Made by a program: the position numbers and the translations under genes
Part shown: positions 55,629 through 64,000 of the stretch, piece after piece
Layout of the letters: each line of letters begins with the position of its first letter
Position numbering within the stretch: position 1 is the stretch's first letter
Notes under the pieces: model-generated
The model's input: the letters and a program-made list of their open reading frames with translations, nothing else
Told to the model about the DNA's origin: nothing
Databases searched by the model: none
Assembly (NCBI RefSeq): GCF_021729155.1
Contig: NZ_JAJQYA010000019.1
Coordinates: 1 to 64,000, forward strand
Direction of reading: 5' to 3'
DNA from: Membranihabitans marinus
Lineage (GTDB): Bacteria > Bacteroidota > Bacteroidia > Chitinophagales > Saprospiraceae
Length of the DNA stretch: 64,000 bases

Positions 55629-55850
55629 TCGCAGCGCAGTGGCTGCGACTTCTCTCGCCCAATGTCCATTTAGGACATTGGGTGCTTCGCACTTCGCTCG
55701 TTCACCCACCCACGACCAGTGGTCGTGGTTCCCTCATCAAATGTCCATTAAGGACATTTGGTTGCCCTTTGGGCAACTTTATTCGGTCATCCTCGCCAAA
55801 GGTCGATTTACGACCTTTGATCCTTCGGATTTTGCTCGGTCATCCTCATC
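55629..55850 (+). repeat. Three multi-hairpin modules
   Basis: Module 1: TCGCAGC 55629-55635, loop GCAGTG, GCTGCGA 55642-55648 (A); CCCAATGTCC 55658-55667, loop ATTTA, GGACATTGGG 55673-55682 (B); GTGC/TTC/GCAC 55682-55692 (C). Module 2: CCACGAC 55710-55716, loop CAGTG, GTCGTGG 55722-55728 (A); linker TTCCCTCATC; CAAATGTCC 55738, loop ATTAA, GGACATTTG 55752-55760 (B); GTTGCCC/TTT/GGGCAAC 55761-55777 (C); linker TTTATTCGGTCATCC. Module 3 lacks A: CAAAGGTCG 55797, loop ATTTA, CGACCTTTG 55811-55819 (B); ATCC/TTC/GGAT 55820-55830 (C); linker TTTGCTCGGTCATCC. Confidence 0.9.
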
Positions 55851-56127
55851 TATTGCCATGCCTATTGGAATATCGAATGCTATTTTTGTCATTTGCTAAT
55901 ATATACACCAACTTCAAAATTCTTCAATTTCAATAGTATTCAATTAATATCTGGCCTATCGGTGGACTTGTGGTCTAAATTAGTATTTCAGTCCTAGATC
56001 TTCATTGATGATGTTATCATTCATTAGTTGAAGTCCAAAAAAACTTCGGCAACCCATCGAGGTCAACATTTTATTATTTGGTCGATTGTTTTCTTTGTGT
56101 AGATTTGTATAAAGGAATTTAACTATT
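55851..56127. other. Leader of the sialic-acid gene pair
   Basis: AT-rich with no repeat or gene. TTTGTATAAA at 56104-56113 lies 15 bp before the ATG at 56128. The same word occurs near 50081, 52366 (inverted) and 52405. Confidence 0.4.
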
Positions 56128-57036
56128 ATGAATATTAAAGGTCTCATTGCCGCAACCTATGCCCCATTAAATACAGATGAATCACTCAATCTCAATCTCG
56201 TCCCCGCTTATGGTGACTTTTTAAAGAGAAATGCTGTGTCGGGTTGCTTTATTAATGGTTCTACTGGTGACTTTGCCTCTTTAACGGTGCAAGAAAGAAA
56301 AGACTTGTTCATTGCATGGGCTCAAAATAAACCTGATGACTTTTATCTCATTAATCATGTCGGTCATACCAGTATTAAAGTGGCCAAAGAATTGGCTCAA
56401 CATTCAGCTCAAAATAAGGCCGATGCCATAGCTGCCTTGTCTCCATTTTATTTTAGATTGCCCAGTGTTTCCCATCTCGTAGAATTTTGTGCTCAAGTAG
56501 CCAATGCTGCACCTGATCTGCCATTTTATTATTACCATATTCCCGTTTTAGCCGGTGCTGAATTTTCTATGCAAGAATTTCTAGAACTAGCCCAAGATAG
56601 AATACCCAATTTGGCGGGAATAAAATATACCTATAACAATATGGTCGATTTTAAATATTGCCTTGATTATTCCAATGGCAAATACGATATCTTGTTTGGC
56701 ATCGACGAAGTCTTTTTATCTAGTTTGCCCTTCGGAGCCGAAGGCTGGGTAGGAAGTACATACAATCATTTGGCTCCATTGTATCACCTTATAAGAAAGG
56801 CCTATGAATCAGGAGATCAAGAAAAGGCAGCCAATTTGCAAGCCAAATCCATGCAATTTGTCGACTTGCTAAATGCAAGAGGTGGATTTAATGGTGCAGC
56901 TAAATCTTTTATGAAAGTATTGGGTATGGACTGTGGTCCAAGTCGATTTCCTCATGTGACCTTATCCGTTGAAGAACTGGTGGAAGTTGAAAAAGAATTA
57001 ACCGATATTGGTATCATCGATTATTTGTCTCGTTAA
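56128..57036 (+). CDS. N-acetylneuraminate lyase-like class I aldolase (DHDPS/NAL family)
   Basis: 302 residues, cytoplasmic TIM barrel. Family motifs are INGSTGDFASLT (44-48 GSTGD, where NAL usually has GSTGE), the active-site Tyr region FYYYHIPV and the Schiff-base Lys166 in AGIKYTYNN, then FGIDEVFLSSLPFGAEGWVGSTYN. NAL cleaves N-acetylneuraminate to N-acetylmannosamine and pyruvate. The next gene, 40 bp downstream, is a sialidase, which strongly supports this substrate over dihydrodipicolinate synthesis. Confidence 0.88.
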   Translation: MNIKGLIAATYAPLNTDESLNLNLVPAYGDFLKRNAVSGCFINGSTGDFASLTVQERKDLFIAWAQNKPDDFYLINHVGHTSIKVAKELAQHSAQNKADAIAALSPFYFRLPSVSHLVEFCAQVANAAPDLPFYYYHIPVLAGAEFSMQEFLELAQDRIPNLAGIKYTYNNMVDFKYCLDYSNGKYDILFGIDEVFLSSLPFGAEGWVGSTYNHLAPLYHLIRKAYESGDQEKAANLQAKSMQFVDLLNARGGFNGAAKSFMKVLGMDCGPSRFPHVTLSVEELVEVEKELTDIGIIDYLSR

Positions 57037-57075
57037 AAAAGATACAAATTTTTTAAACATTGTAAACTATTTCCC

Positions 57076-58212
57076 ATGGCCAGCAACATTAAAATTACAT
57101 TCTGTTTATTTGTCCTTTGTATGAGTCAATCATGGGCACAAAATCAGTCCTTTTCTATAGATTCAGGCGTGATTTTACATCATGATCTGTTCAATGCCAA
57201 AGACAATGAAGAAATATCATGTTATAGAATTCCCGCTATAGCGACTGCTCCCAATGGTGATCTGATTGCAGCCATCGATGAAAGAGTGCCTTCTTGTGGA
57301 GACTTAAAATGGAGTAATGATATCAATATAGTGATTAGAAGGAGTAAAAACAATGGCAAGTCATGGAAGGCGATTCAAACTGTAGTGGATTTGCCTTTGG
57401 GCCAATCTGCCTCCGATCCATCGATGATCGTAGATCGGGTTACTGGAACCATTTTTCTATTCTATAATTATATGAATTTAGAAACAGAAAAAGATATTTA
57501 TTACCTACACGTGATTAGGAGTGAAGATAACGGCAAAACATGGAGTAATGCAGTGGACATTACCGATCAAATAGCTAAAAAGGAATGGCATAAAAACTTT
57601 AAATTTATTACATCTGGTCGAGGTATTCAGACCAGGTCAGGTACCTTATTGCATTGTATGGTCAATATAGAGGCTGGCTTACACCTTTTTGGAAGTGATG
57701 ATCACGGTAAAACCTGGTTTTTAAAACCGACTTCTATTCAACCTGCTGATGAGTCCAAGGTCGTGGAATTGAGTAATGGCGATTGGATGATCAATTCGAG
57801 GGTAAGAGATGCCGGATTGAGATATGTTCATGTGTCTAGTGATGAAGGTGAACATTGGGTGTCTAGGCCCGATCCTCAACTTATTGATCCCGGTTGTAAT
57901 GCAAGTATTATTCGCTATACCGCTGTTGCTGATGGTTATGACAAAGATCGATTGTTGTTTGCCAATGCCAAGTCGGAAACTCATCGAATCAATATGACGG
58001 TACGAGTAAGTTATGACGAAGGGAAAACTTGGACTGAAGGGAAAACAATCTATCCCGGAGAATCGGCCTATTCCTCATTAACCGTGCTCAAAAATGGGGA
58101 TATTGGATTATTTTTTGAAAAAGACGACTACAGTGAAAATCCCTTTGTTCGATTTTCTCTTGAATGGTTGACCGATGGTAAAGATCAATATAAAAAACCC
58201 AGAAAAAAGTAA
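57076..58212 (+). CDS. Exported sialidase (GH33 neuraminidase)
   Basis: 378 residues with a signal peptide (FCLFVLCMSQSWAQNQ). The arginine motif YRIP is at 50-53. Asp-box repeats follow: RSKNNGKSW, RSEDNGKTW, GSDDHGKTW, SSDEGEHW and SYDEGKTW, giving a six-bladed propeller. The DER near residue 68-70 and GLRYVHVSS-like segments fit the catalytic core. It releases terminal sialic acid from glycoconjugates outside the cytoplasm. The adjacent lyase degrades the product. Confidence 0.92.
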   Translation: MASNIKITFCLFVLCMSQSWAQNQSFSIDSGVILHHDLFNAKDNEEISCYRIPAIATAPNGDLIAAIDERVPSCGDLKWSNDINIVIRRSKNNGKSWKAIQTVVDLPLGQSASDPSMIVDRVTGTIFLFYNYMNLETEKDIYYLHVIRSEDNGKTWSNAVDITDQIAKKEWHKNFKFITSGRGIQTRSGTLLHCMVNIEAGLHLFGSDDHGKTWFLKPTSIQPADESKVVELSNGDWMINSRVRDAGLRYVHVSSDEGEHWVSRPDPQLIDPGCNASIIRYTAVADGYDKDRLLFANAKSETHRINMTVRVSYDEGKTWTEGKTIYPGESAYSSLTVLKNGDIGLFFEKDDYSENPFVRFSLEWLTDGKDQYKKPRKK

Positions 58213-58707
58213 AAATCGGCAATAATATTCGGACTTCTAATAACCTAAATGCAGGGCTTCACGAATCTATAAATCTTCTCTTGGAATGGTGATGATAGAA
58301 ATTAGATATCGTAAATATTTATAATTCCTGTAGATTAATATCTTTATATGTAAGTGTAAACTCCCCACAGTTAGAAGATCAAAGTCAAATATTGTTTTTA
58401 TTCTTTACGGATATGGTCTATTTATGTTATAAGTCTTATGATTTATGAAAAATATAAATGCTTTTAACATAGTTGTGTAAATTATTTTTTTATTGTTTCT
58501 ACAATGTGTATAATTTAATTGAGATGTTGATATTCAATTTCTTATGAAAATATTATTGTGATCTCTACTTCCTTTGGGAAATCGATCAGTCTAAAACATT
58601 TAATATTATATTAGGGAATCAATGGATTATTTTCTATATTCGGTAACGTTACCGATAGAATAATCGATTTTTGGAATCGTTGGTTTCGATTTTAGATCGG
58701 AATAGTT
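58213..58707. other. Intergenic region with a LacI-type operator
   Basis: About 500 bp, AT-rich. The only clear feature is the palindrome at 58640-58655. It probably contains the promoter for the SusC gene at 58708. Confidence 0.5.
58640..58655. promoter_or_regulatory. LacI-family-type operator
   Basis: TCGGTAACGTTACCGA is a perfect 16-bp palindrome with a central CG, the hallmark of LacI/GalR-family operators. It lies 52 bp upstream of the SusC start. No LacI gene is in the window, so the regulator must be elsewhere. Confidence 0.7.
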
Positions 58708-61700
58708 ATGAAAAAAGAAAATCGTAAGACTATTGATGGTATGACCTTTAAAACTTATGAATTTGATCACATTTTAACATTAATGAAGATGAATTACAAA
58801 TGGATTTACTATGTTATAGTAGTTAACCTCGGCTTGTTTGGAGCCCTCGGCTCGGGATATTCTTCCCCAGTATCGAAAATTCCAGATAATGTACACGGAT
58901 CTACAAACCATATTCTGCAAGAAGCTATTACGGTGTCGGGATTGGTTACTGACCAGGAAGGAGAAGTTTTAATTGGGGTGAATATCCTCGTGAAGGGCAC
59001 ATCCAATGGAGCATCCACAGATTTTGATGGTAAATTTACCTTGAATGATGTCGATGAAAATGCTATTTTGGTTCTGTCTTATGTAGGTTACCAAACGATG
59101 GAGGTAGCTGTGGAAGGCCGTTCAGATATTGTAATTCAGATGAGTTCTGATGCGCAATTGTTGGACGAGCTGGTCGTGGTAGGATATGGTACAGTGAAGA
59201 AAAGTGATTTAACAGGATCTGTTTCCAATTTAAGTGGTGAGACCTTTAAGAATCAACCCATGACTCAGGTATCTGAGATGTTGACTGGAACAGTGGCTGG
59301 TTTCTACGCCAATCAAGGCAATTCAGCTCAAGGTGGAGGTAGCTTAGAAGTTCGTGGGCCCAACTCTATCAATGCATCGAGTAGTCCATTGATTGTATTG
59401 GATGGTGTGATTTATAGTGGAAGTCTTAGTGATATTAATCCTTCAGATATCGAAAATATCGATGTTTTGAAAGATGCGAGTTCTGCAGCAGTTTATGGTG
59501 CGCGAGCAGCATCTGGTGTCGTGATTATCACCACCAAAAAAGGAGGCGATACCAAACCGAGAGTTAGTTTTAGCACTCAATTAGGAACTACTGGTGTGAC
59601 TGGCCAGCTCGAACCTTTTCAAGGAGAGGAATACTTGACCTTTCGTAGAGATGTGTTGCGGGTGACCAATCCCAATGTTGAAAGTTATTATTTTGACGAT
59701 CCCAGCAATCTTCCCAGTGGTGTAACCCTTGAACAGTGGAGAAGCGCCAGTGGCAATCCCGCTGCGGACAACACCGATGAATGGTTGGCTCGATTGAGTT
59801 TCTTTCAAGTTGAAACCGACAACTATAAAGCAGGTAACGTAGTTAACTGGTTTGATGAAGTGGTTCAACCTGGCATTAGACAAAACTATGATCTTAGTAT
59901 TTCTGGTGGAAATAAAGACCTTAAATACTATTGGTCTATTGGGTACCAAGACAATGAAGGTGTGATCCGTGGTGATCAGTTTTCTACCATAAGATCTCGA
60001 CTAAACTTGGACTATACCGTCAGTGATTGGTTAAGTGTAGGGATAAATACTCAATTTGCCAATCGAGATCAAGGATCGGTTACTGCTAATCTGGGCAATA
60101 TGTACAACATGAGTCCTTACGGAGATATATTCGAAGAGAATGGTGATGTGAAGTGGTATCCCAATACTTTCGTCGTGCAGAATCCCCTCATTAATTATTA
60201 TGGACAAGAGCAATTGAATAAAGTGAACACAATGTTCTCTGCATTATATGCCAATGTCGGTTTGCCTTTCGGCATTAATTACAATTTATCTTTCCAGCCG
60301 AGGTTTGATTTTTCAAAAGATTATAACTTCTTTTCATCTAAAACCATTGCAGGTGGAGCTACTCGAAGTGGTGGTTATGGAACTCGTGCAGAAAGTTCTG
60401 GCTATGGATGGATATTTGACAATATATTAAGCTGGAAAAAAGATTTGGGTGTACATAGTATTGATGTCACGGCATTGTACAGTTTAGAGCGCAATCAAAC
60501 TTGGTATTCATATTTAAATAACCAAACTTTTGTACCGAATCAAAACTTGGGATATAGTGGTTTGGCATTTGGTACCAATCCAGGTTTGAGTAGCACAGAT
60601 ACTGAAACCGCTGGTGATGCGGCCATGTTTAGAGTGAATTATACCTTAATGGGGAAATACCTGTTAACCGCTTCCATTCGAAGAGATGGTTGGTCTGCCT
60701 TTGGTAGCAAAAACCCACATGCTTATTTTCCAGCTGCTGCCTTTGCTTGGAAATTATCAGACGAAAAGTTTTTCAATTCTGATATTATCGACAACATGAA
60801 GGTCAGACTTTCATGGGGTGTAAATGGTAATCGATCTATTGGAAATTATGCCGCATTGGCACAGTTGAATTCTACACTCTATTACGATGGTGGCAGTGTA
60901 AGAGTGGGGGTGTTTAATAATACCTTGGCCAATAAAGATTTGGTTTGGGAAAAAACCAGTTCTATCAACCTAGGTGTGGATATGGGATTTGTGAGAGGAA
61001 GAGTGAATGCGAGTGCTGATTTCTATCAGATGACGACAACTGATATGTTGTTAAATCGATTGGTCCCTGAGATCTCTGGATTTGAAAGTGTTACCGCCAA
61101 CCTAGGTGAAATGACCAACATAGGATTTGATCTAACCATCGGAACAGTTAACATAGATAAAGAAAACTTTTCTTGGAGCTCTAACCTCGTATTTTCTATG
61201 AATCGCAATGAAATCGTGGAATTGTTTGGAGACAAAGGTGACTATATCTTGCAAGGAGAAAATTTGAATGGAGAATTACCTGATTATACCAATGAATGGT
61301 TTCCTGGACACGCACTCGATGCGATTTGGGATTACGATATTCTAGGGATCTGGCAACTCGACGAGGCCGATCAAGCAGCTGAGTATAGATTGGAGCCCGG
61401 TGACTTTAAAGCGACTGATCTTAACGGTGATGGTGCTTATGAAGCAGTGTACGATAAACAATTTATCGGATACAGCAGACCGAGAGTACGATTGGGTTTG
61501 AGAAATGAATTTTCATTCCTTAAAGATTGGTCTGCTTCCGTATTTATTAGAGCGGACTTGGGTCATATGGGAGAGTTCTCCAAAGGAATTCGAAGTGGAG
61601 GTATTGATACTTATGATCGACGGAATACCTATAATACTCCTTATTGGACTCCGGACAATCCTATCAATGATTTTCCGAGTTTGACCAATAATTCTAGTGT

Positions 61701-61938
61701 CTATGGTGGTGGATTAGGATTCTACAAATCACTTTCATTTGTGCGAGTTCAAGATTTGTCCTTGTCGTATTCTGTGCCAGAAAATATAACAGAAATATTG
61801 AAATCTAGTAGTATTAGAGTATATCTGTCTGCGAGAAACTTATTGACCTTTGACAAATGGCCAGATTGGGATCCAGAATCCTTGACTGAACCCATGCCCA
61901 AAGTATTTACTTTTGGTTTGAATGTTACATTGCAATAA
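58708..61938 (+). CDS. SusC-family TonB-dependent transporter of the sialoglycan locus
   Basis: 1076 residues from the ATG at 58708. The hydrophobic signal (WIYYVIVVNLGLFGALGSG) starts only at about residue 31, so ATG 58783 or 58789 (MKMNYKW) may be the real start. Domains: carboxypeptidase-regulatory-like (GLVTDQEGEVLIGVNILVKG), plug (ELVVVGYGTVKKSDLTGSV, VRGPNSINASSSPLIVLDG, VYGARAASGVVIITTKKGG) and barrel. There is no STN domain. It follows a LacI-type operator, is paired with the SusD 22 bp downstream and presumably imports sialylated or desialylated glycans. Confidence 0.95.
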   Translation: MKKENRKTIDGMTFKTYEFDHILTLMKMNYKWIYYVIVVNLGLFGALGSGYSSPVSKIPDNVHGSTNHILQEAITVSGLVTDQEGEVLIGVNILVKGTSNGASTDFDGKFTLNDVDENAILVLSYVGYQTMEVAVEGRSDIVIQMSSDAQLLDELVVVGYGTVKKSDLTGSVSNLSGETFKNQPMTQVSEMLTGTVAGFYANQGNSAQGGGSLEVRGPNSINASSSPLIVLDGVIYSGSLSDINPSDIENIDVLKDASSAAVYGARAASGVVIITTKKGGDTKPRVSFSTQLGTTGVTGQLEPFQGEEYLTFRRDVLRVTNPNVESYYFDDPSNLPSGVTLEQWRSASGNPAADNTDEWLARLSFFQVETDNYKAGNVVNWFDEVVQPGIRQNYDLSISGGNKDLKYYWSIGYQDNEGVIRGDQFSTIRSRLNLDYTVSDWLSVGINTQFANRDQGSVTANLGNMYNMSPYGDIFEENGDVKWYPNTFVVQNPLINYYGQEQLNKVNTMFSALYANVGLPFGINYNLSFQPRFDFSKDYNFFSSKTIAGGATRSGGYGTRAESSGYGWIFDNILSWKKDLGVHSIDVTALYSLERNQTWYSYLNNQTFVPNQNLGYSGLAFGTNPGLSSTDTETAGDAAMFRVNYTLMGKYLLTASIRRDGWSAFGSKNPHAYFPAAAFAWKLSDEKFFNSDIIDNMKVRLSWGVNGNRSIGNYAALAQLNSTLYYDGGSVRVGVFNNTLANKDLVWEKTSSINLGVDMGFVRGRVNASADFYQMTTTDMLLNRLVPEISGFESVTANLGEMTNIGFDLTIGTVNIDKENFSWSSNLVFSMNRNEIVELFGDKGDYILQGENLNGELPDYTNEWFPGHALDAIWDYDILGIWQLDEADQAAEYRLEPGDFKATDLNGDGAYEAVYDKQFIGYSRPRVRLGLRNEFSFLKDWSASVFIRADLGHMGEFSKGIRSGGIDTYDRRNTYNTPYWTPDNPINDFPSLTNNSSVYGGGLGFYKSLSFVRVQDLSLSYSVPENITEILKSSSIRVYLSARNLLTFDKWPDWDPESLTEPMPKVFTFGLNVTLQ

Positions 61939-61959
61939 TTTTTTCCTAATTTAATTAAA

Positions 61960-63729
61960 ATGAAATCAATGAAAAATCGAAAAAATTATATATATCTATT
62001 GGCCTTAATGGTCGGCCTTATCTTATTCTCTTGTGACGAGGATCGCCTGGTCCCCAAGCCAAAGTCGTTTTTTACTCCTGAGAATGTATATACTGATGCA
62101 GAGGGATTTGAATCTATTTTGATCACTTTGCGAAAAAACATTAAAGAGGAAAATACTGGTAGTATCAATTGGATCGCAATGGAATTTGCCGCATCTGATT
62201 TAGGGTCGCCTTGGTCTCAATTGGACTTTTTTAATTTAACTCCAAGTACCTCACAGTACTATCCTTATCTGTCCATGTTTACTGAAGTCTATGAATTTAT
62301 TAAAAATGCCAATGTAGTCATATCTCGGATCGACGATATCGAGTGGGAAAGTGAGGCAGAAAAGAATAAAATCTTAGCGGAAGCCTTGTGGCATCGATCT
62401 TATTGGTACTATAGATTAGTCCACACCTATGGCGATGTTCCTTTTGTAGGTAGTGAGGTTCAAGAAGTAAAACTGGATTTTCAAACTCACAGTAGAACGG
62501 CAATTCTCAATAAATTGCAATCGGATTTAGAGTTTGCAGAACAGTGGTTGCCTGAGTCTACTCCAATTGGAGAAGTGTCCAAATATGCTGCCTTGCATTT
62601 GTTGGCTAAAGTGTATTTGGCTGACAAAGAATTCGACAAGGCTATCGCCACAGCTACTGAAGTAATCAATGGTCCATTTGAATTGATGACAGAGCGATTT
62701 GGGATAGATGTTAGTGATCCCAAAAGAAATCTTTTATGGGATTTACACCGGCCTGATAATGTCAATGATCCTCAAAATAAAGAGACTATCATGTCAATGA
62801 TTGACCGTTATGAAGCTCCTCCAGGAGCAAAGTCTTCAGGATTATATACTTTGAGATTGTACAATTGTCAATGGATGCAGTCTCAAGTGCGGGACAGTGA
62901 GGGGAAACCAGGAATGGTAGCTGCTGGCCCACAATACGATTCCTTAGGTAGAGGAAATGCCAATGTTAGAGTGACAGCTAGTTATCAATATCACATCTGG
63001 AATTACAAAGGCGAGACTTGGAGAAACACTTCGGATTTGCGTAGAGCCGACATCAATTGGATGGATATTGATGAATTTATCTACAACAATCCAGAATCTG
63101 TAGATTATGGCAAACCTGTTAACTCAGACTATTTTGCTCAAGCCTTGGATACTTTCAAGCATTTATATGCTATTCCATACTATATATTGTATCACCCAAC
63201 TCAAGATGCTGGTGCAACACCGGTAGGGGGTAACGGTGATTGGTATATCTATCGTTTGGCAGAAACCTATTTGATCAGAGCAGAAGCGTATTTCTGGAAA
63301 AATGACTTGGCCATGGCTGCCGAAGATATCAATGCAATACGTACAAGAGCCAATGCAATACCTGTCACTGCGGCAGAAGTAGATATCGATTTTATTTTCG
63401 ATGAGCGCGCCAGAGAATTATTTGCAGAAGAGCCTAGACACTCAGAATTGGTAAGAGCTTCTTATATTCAAGCTGAGTTAGGACTGAATGGATATTCTGA
63501 GGCTTCATTTGATACTAAAAACTATTATTTCGATCGCGTAATGGCTTACAATAAGACCTATGAACAGAAGATCGAATTGTTGGGGAATGAAGCGAATATG
63601 GCACCATTTCACATCTTGTGGCCGATTCCAGATCGAATTATTACTGCGAATACTCTTGCTGTGATCAATCAGAATAAAGGCTATGATGGCGCAGATAGGA
63701 ATGTGCCGCCTTTGGAAACCATTGAATAA
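61960..63729 (+). CDS. SusD/RagB-family surface lipoprotein
   Basis: 589 residues with a lipoprotein signal (ALMVGLILFSCDEDRL). SusD hallmarks are LAEALWHRSYWYYRLVHTYGDVPF, YRLAETYLIRAEAYFWKN, INAIRTRANA and FDERARELFAEEPRHSELVR, with the C-terminal ILWPIPDRII and NKGYDGA. It is the partner of the SusC at 58708. A hairpin 18 bp after the stop may reduce readthrough into the next gene. Confidence 0.95.
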   Translation: MKSMKNRKNYIYLLALMVGLILFSCDEDRLVPKPKSFFTPENVYTDAEGFESILITLRKNIKEENTGSINWIAMEFAASDLGSPWSQLDFFNLTPSTSQYYPYLSMFTEVYEFIKNANVVISRIDDIEWESEAEKNKILAEALWHRSYWYYRLVHTYGDVPFVGSEVQEVKLDFQTHSRTAILNKLQSDLEFAEQWLPESTPIGEVSKYAALHLLAKVYLADKEFDKAIATATEVINGPFELMTERFGIDVSDPKRNLLWDLHRPDNVNDPQNKETIMSMIDRYEAPPGAKSSGLYTLRLYNCQWMQSQVRDSEGKPGMVAAGPQYDSLGRGNANVRVTASYQYHIWNYKGETWRNTSDLRRADINWMDIDEFIYNNPESVDYGKPVNSDYFAQALDTFKHLYAIPYYILYHPTQDAGATPVGGNGDWYIYRLAETYLIRAEAYFWKNDLAMAAEDINAIRTRANAIPVTAAEVDIDFIFDERARELFAEEPRHSELVRASYIQAELGLNGYSEASFDTKNYYFDRVMAYNKTYEQKIELLGNEANMAPFHILWPIPDRIITANTLAVINQNKGYDGADRNVPPLETIE

Positions 63730-63746
63730 AAATTGATTACTTAACG

Positions 63747-63789
63747 GAACGGTCTTTCTCGGATTATAGGGGAAGACCGTTCTTTATAT
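63747..63789 (+). terminator. Terminator/attenuator-like hairpin after SusD
   Basis: GAACGGTCTT (63747-63756) pairs perfectly with AAGACCGTTC (63773-63782), followed by TTTATAT. The T run is weak and the next ATG is only 17 bp downstream, so partial termination or RNA processing is more likely than a full stop (inference). Confidence 0.65.
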
Positions 63790-63798
63790 TTATTGACT

Positions 63799-64000
63799 AT
63801 GAATAAAAATAACAACGCGAGGAGAGATTTTTTAAAAGTAAGTGGATTGACCGGTTTGGGACTAGCCGGAACCTCTCTAGTTACTGGTTGCGCAACAGGT
63901 AAGATGAAATCTTCTGGTAAAGGGGATGATATCGTTGCATTGGCAGAAAGAAAGTATACCCAACAGTTTAATATGTGTGGATACGGAGCTCCTGCTTTGC
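63799..64000 (+). CDS. GH109-like Gfo/Idh/MocA-family protein, 5' end only
   Basis: The open frame runs off the window end. The N-terminus has a Tat signal (ARRDFLKVSGLTGLGLAG) merging into a possible lipobox (SLVTGCATG), then FNMCGYGAPAL. The latter matches FNMSGYAAPRM just before the Rossmann fold of the GH109-like protein at 23537. In a locus with sialidase, lyase and SusCD, an alpha-N-acetylgalactosaminidase acting on mucin-type O-glycans is plausible, but most of the protein is not visible here. Confidence 0.7.
   Translation, partial: MNKNNNARRDFLKVSGLTGLGLAGTSLVTGCATGKMKSSGKGDDIVALAERKYTQQFNMCGYGAPAL

Noticed and set aside
55175-55936. Several 60-86 codon open frames, two nearly identical
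   Set aside because: They are translations of the 179-bp tandem repeat and of hairpin modules. Near-identity reflects DNA repetition, not a protein family.

Overview
The window is AT-rich DNA from a member of the Bacteroidota, most likely a Saprospiria-type marine glycan degrader (inference). The sequence shows three SusC/SusD pairs, an ECF sigma/FecR pair, a type IX secretion C-terminal sorting domain on a giant cysteine-rich repeat protein with a dockerin-like segment, Gfo/Idh/MocA proteins with N-terminal RR signals, and almost no Shine-Dalgarno sequences.

Layout. (1) 1-9903: the 3' part of a giant secreted protein gene. It has about eleven 152-residue tandem repeats, then a cysteine-rich region, a dockerin-like segment and a T9SS sorting domain. 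One in-frame TAA (490-492) interrupts an otherwise open frame. (2) 10.5-14.4 kb: an ArnT/PMT-like glycosyltransferase, an unknown protein and a DUF5077/DUF3472-like lipoprotein. (3) 14.5-33.8 kb: a catabolic locus with a GntR/FCD regulator, SusC/SusD, an EamA permease, a deacetylase-fold protein, a GH109-like protein, a 3-hydroxyacyl-CoA-dehydrogenase-like enzyme, a second Gfo/Idh protein, a class III aminotransferase, a galactonate-dehydratase-like enolase-superfamily enzyme, an SDR, a ceramidase-like hydrolase and an SSS symporter. GTATAC-centred palindromes occur before and at the regulator start and before SusC. (4) 34.2-38.9 kb: an ECF sigma factor, a TPR membrane protein, a TPR-CHAT caspase-like protein and a small exported protein. 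(5) 39-40.2 kb: an AztD-like zinc-chaperone lipoprotein behind a Zur-like palindrome. (6) 40.9-49.3 kb: ECF sigma, FecR, STN-type SusC, SusD and an exported ADP-ribosylglycohydrolase-fold protein. (7) 50.2-54.8 kb: GNAT (-), Gfo/Idh (-), an FdhD homologue lacking its cysteines, and an IS1595-like transposase with doubtful catalytic residues. (8) 56.1-64.0 kb: a sialoglycan locus with N-acetylneuraminate lyase-like protein, GH33 sialidase, a LacI-type operator, SusC, SusD and the start of another GH109-like protein.

The most unusual non-coding feature is a dispersed family of multi-hairpin modules (10.05-10.15, 15.72-15.95, 49.32-50.02, 52.57 and 55.3-55.85 kb). Each full module carries three consecutive hairpins. 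Loops and linkers are nearly constant between copies (A loop CAGTG or GCGGAG, B loop ATTTA, C loop TTC), while the stems differ and still pair. Stems also appear to be exchanged between modules. I do not recognise this element. It is the best candidate here for something undescribed.
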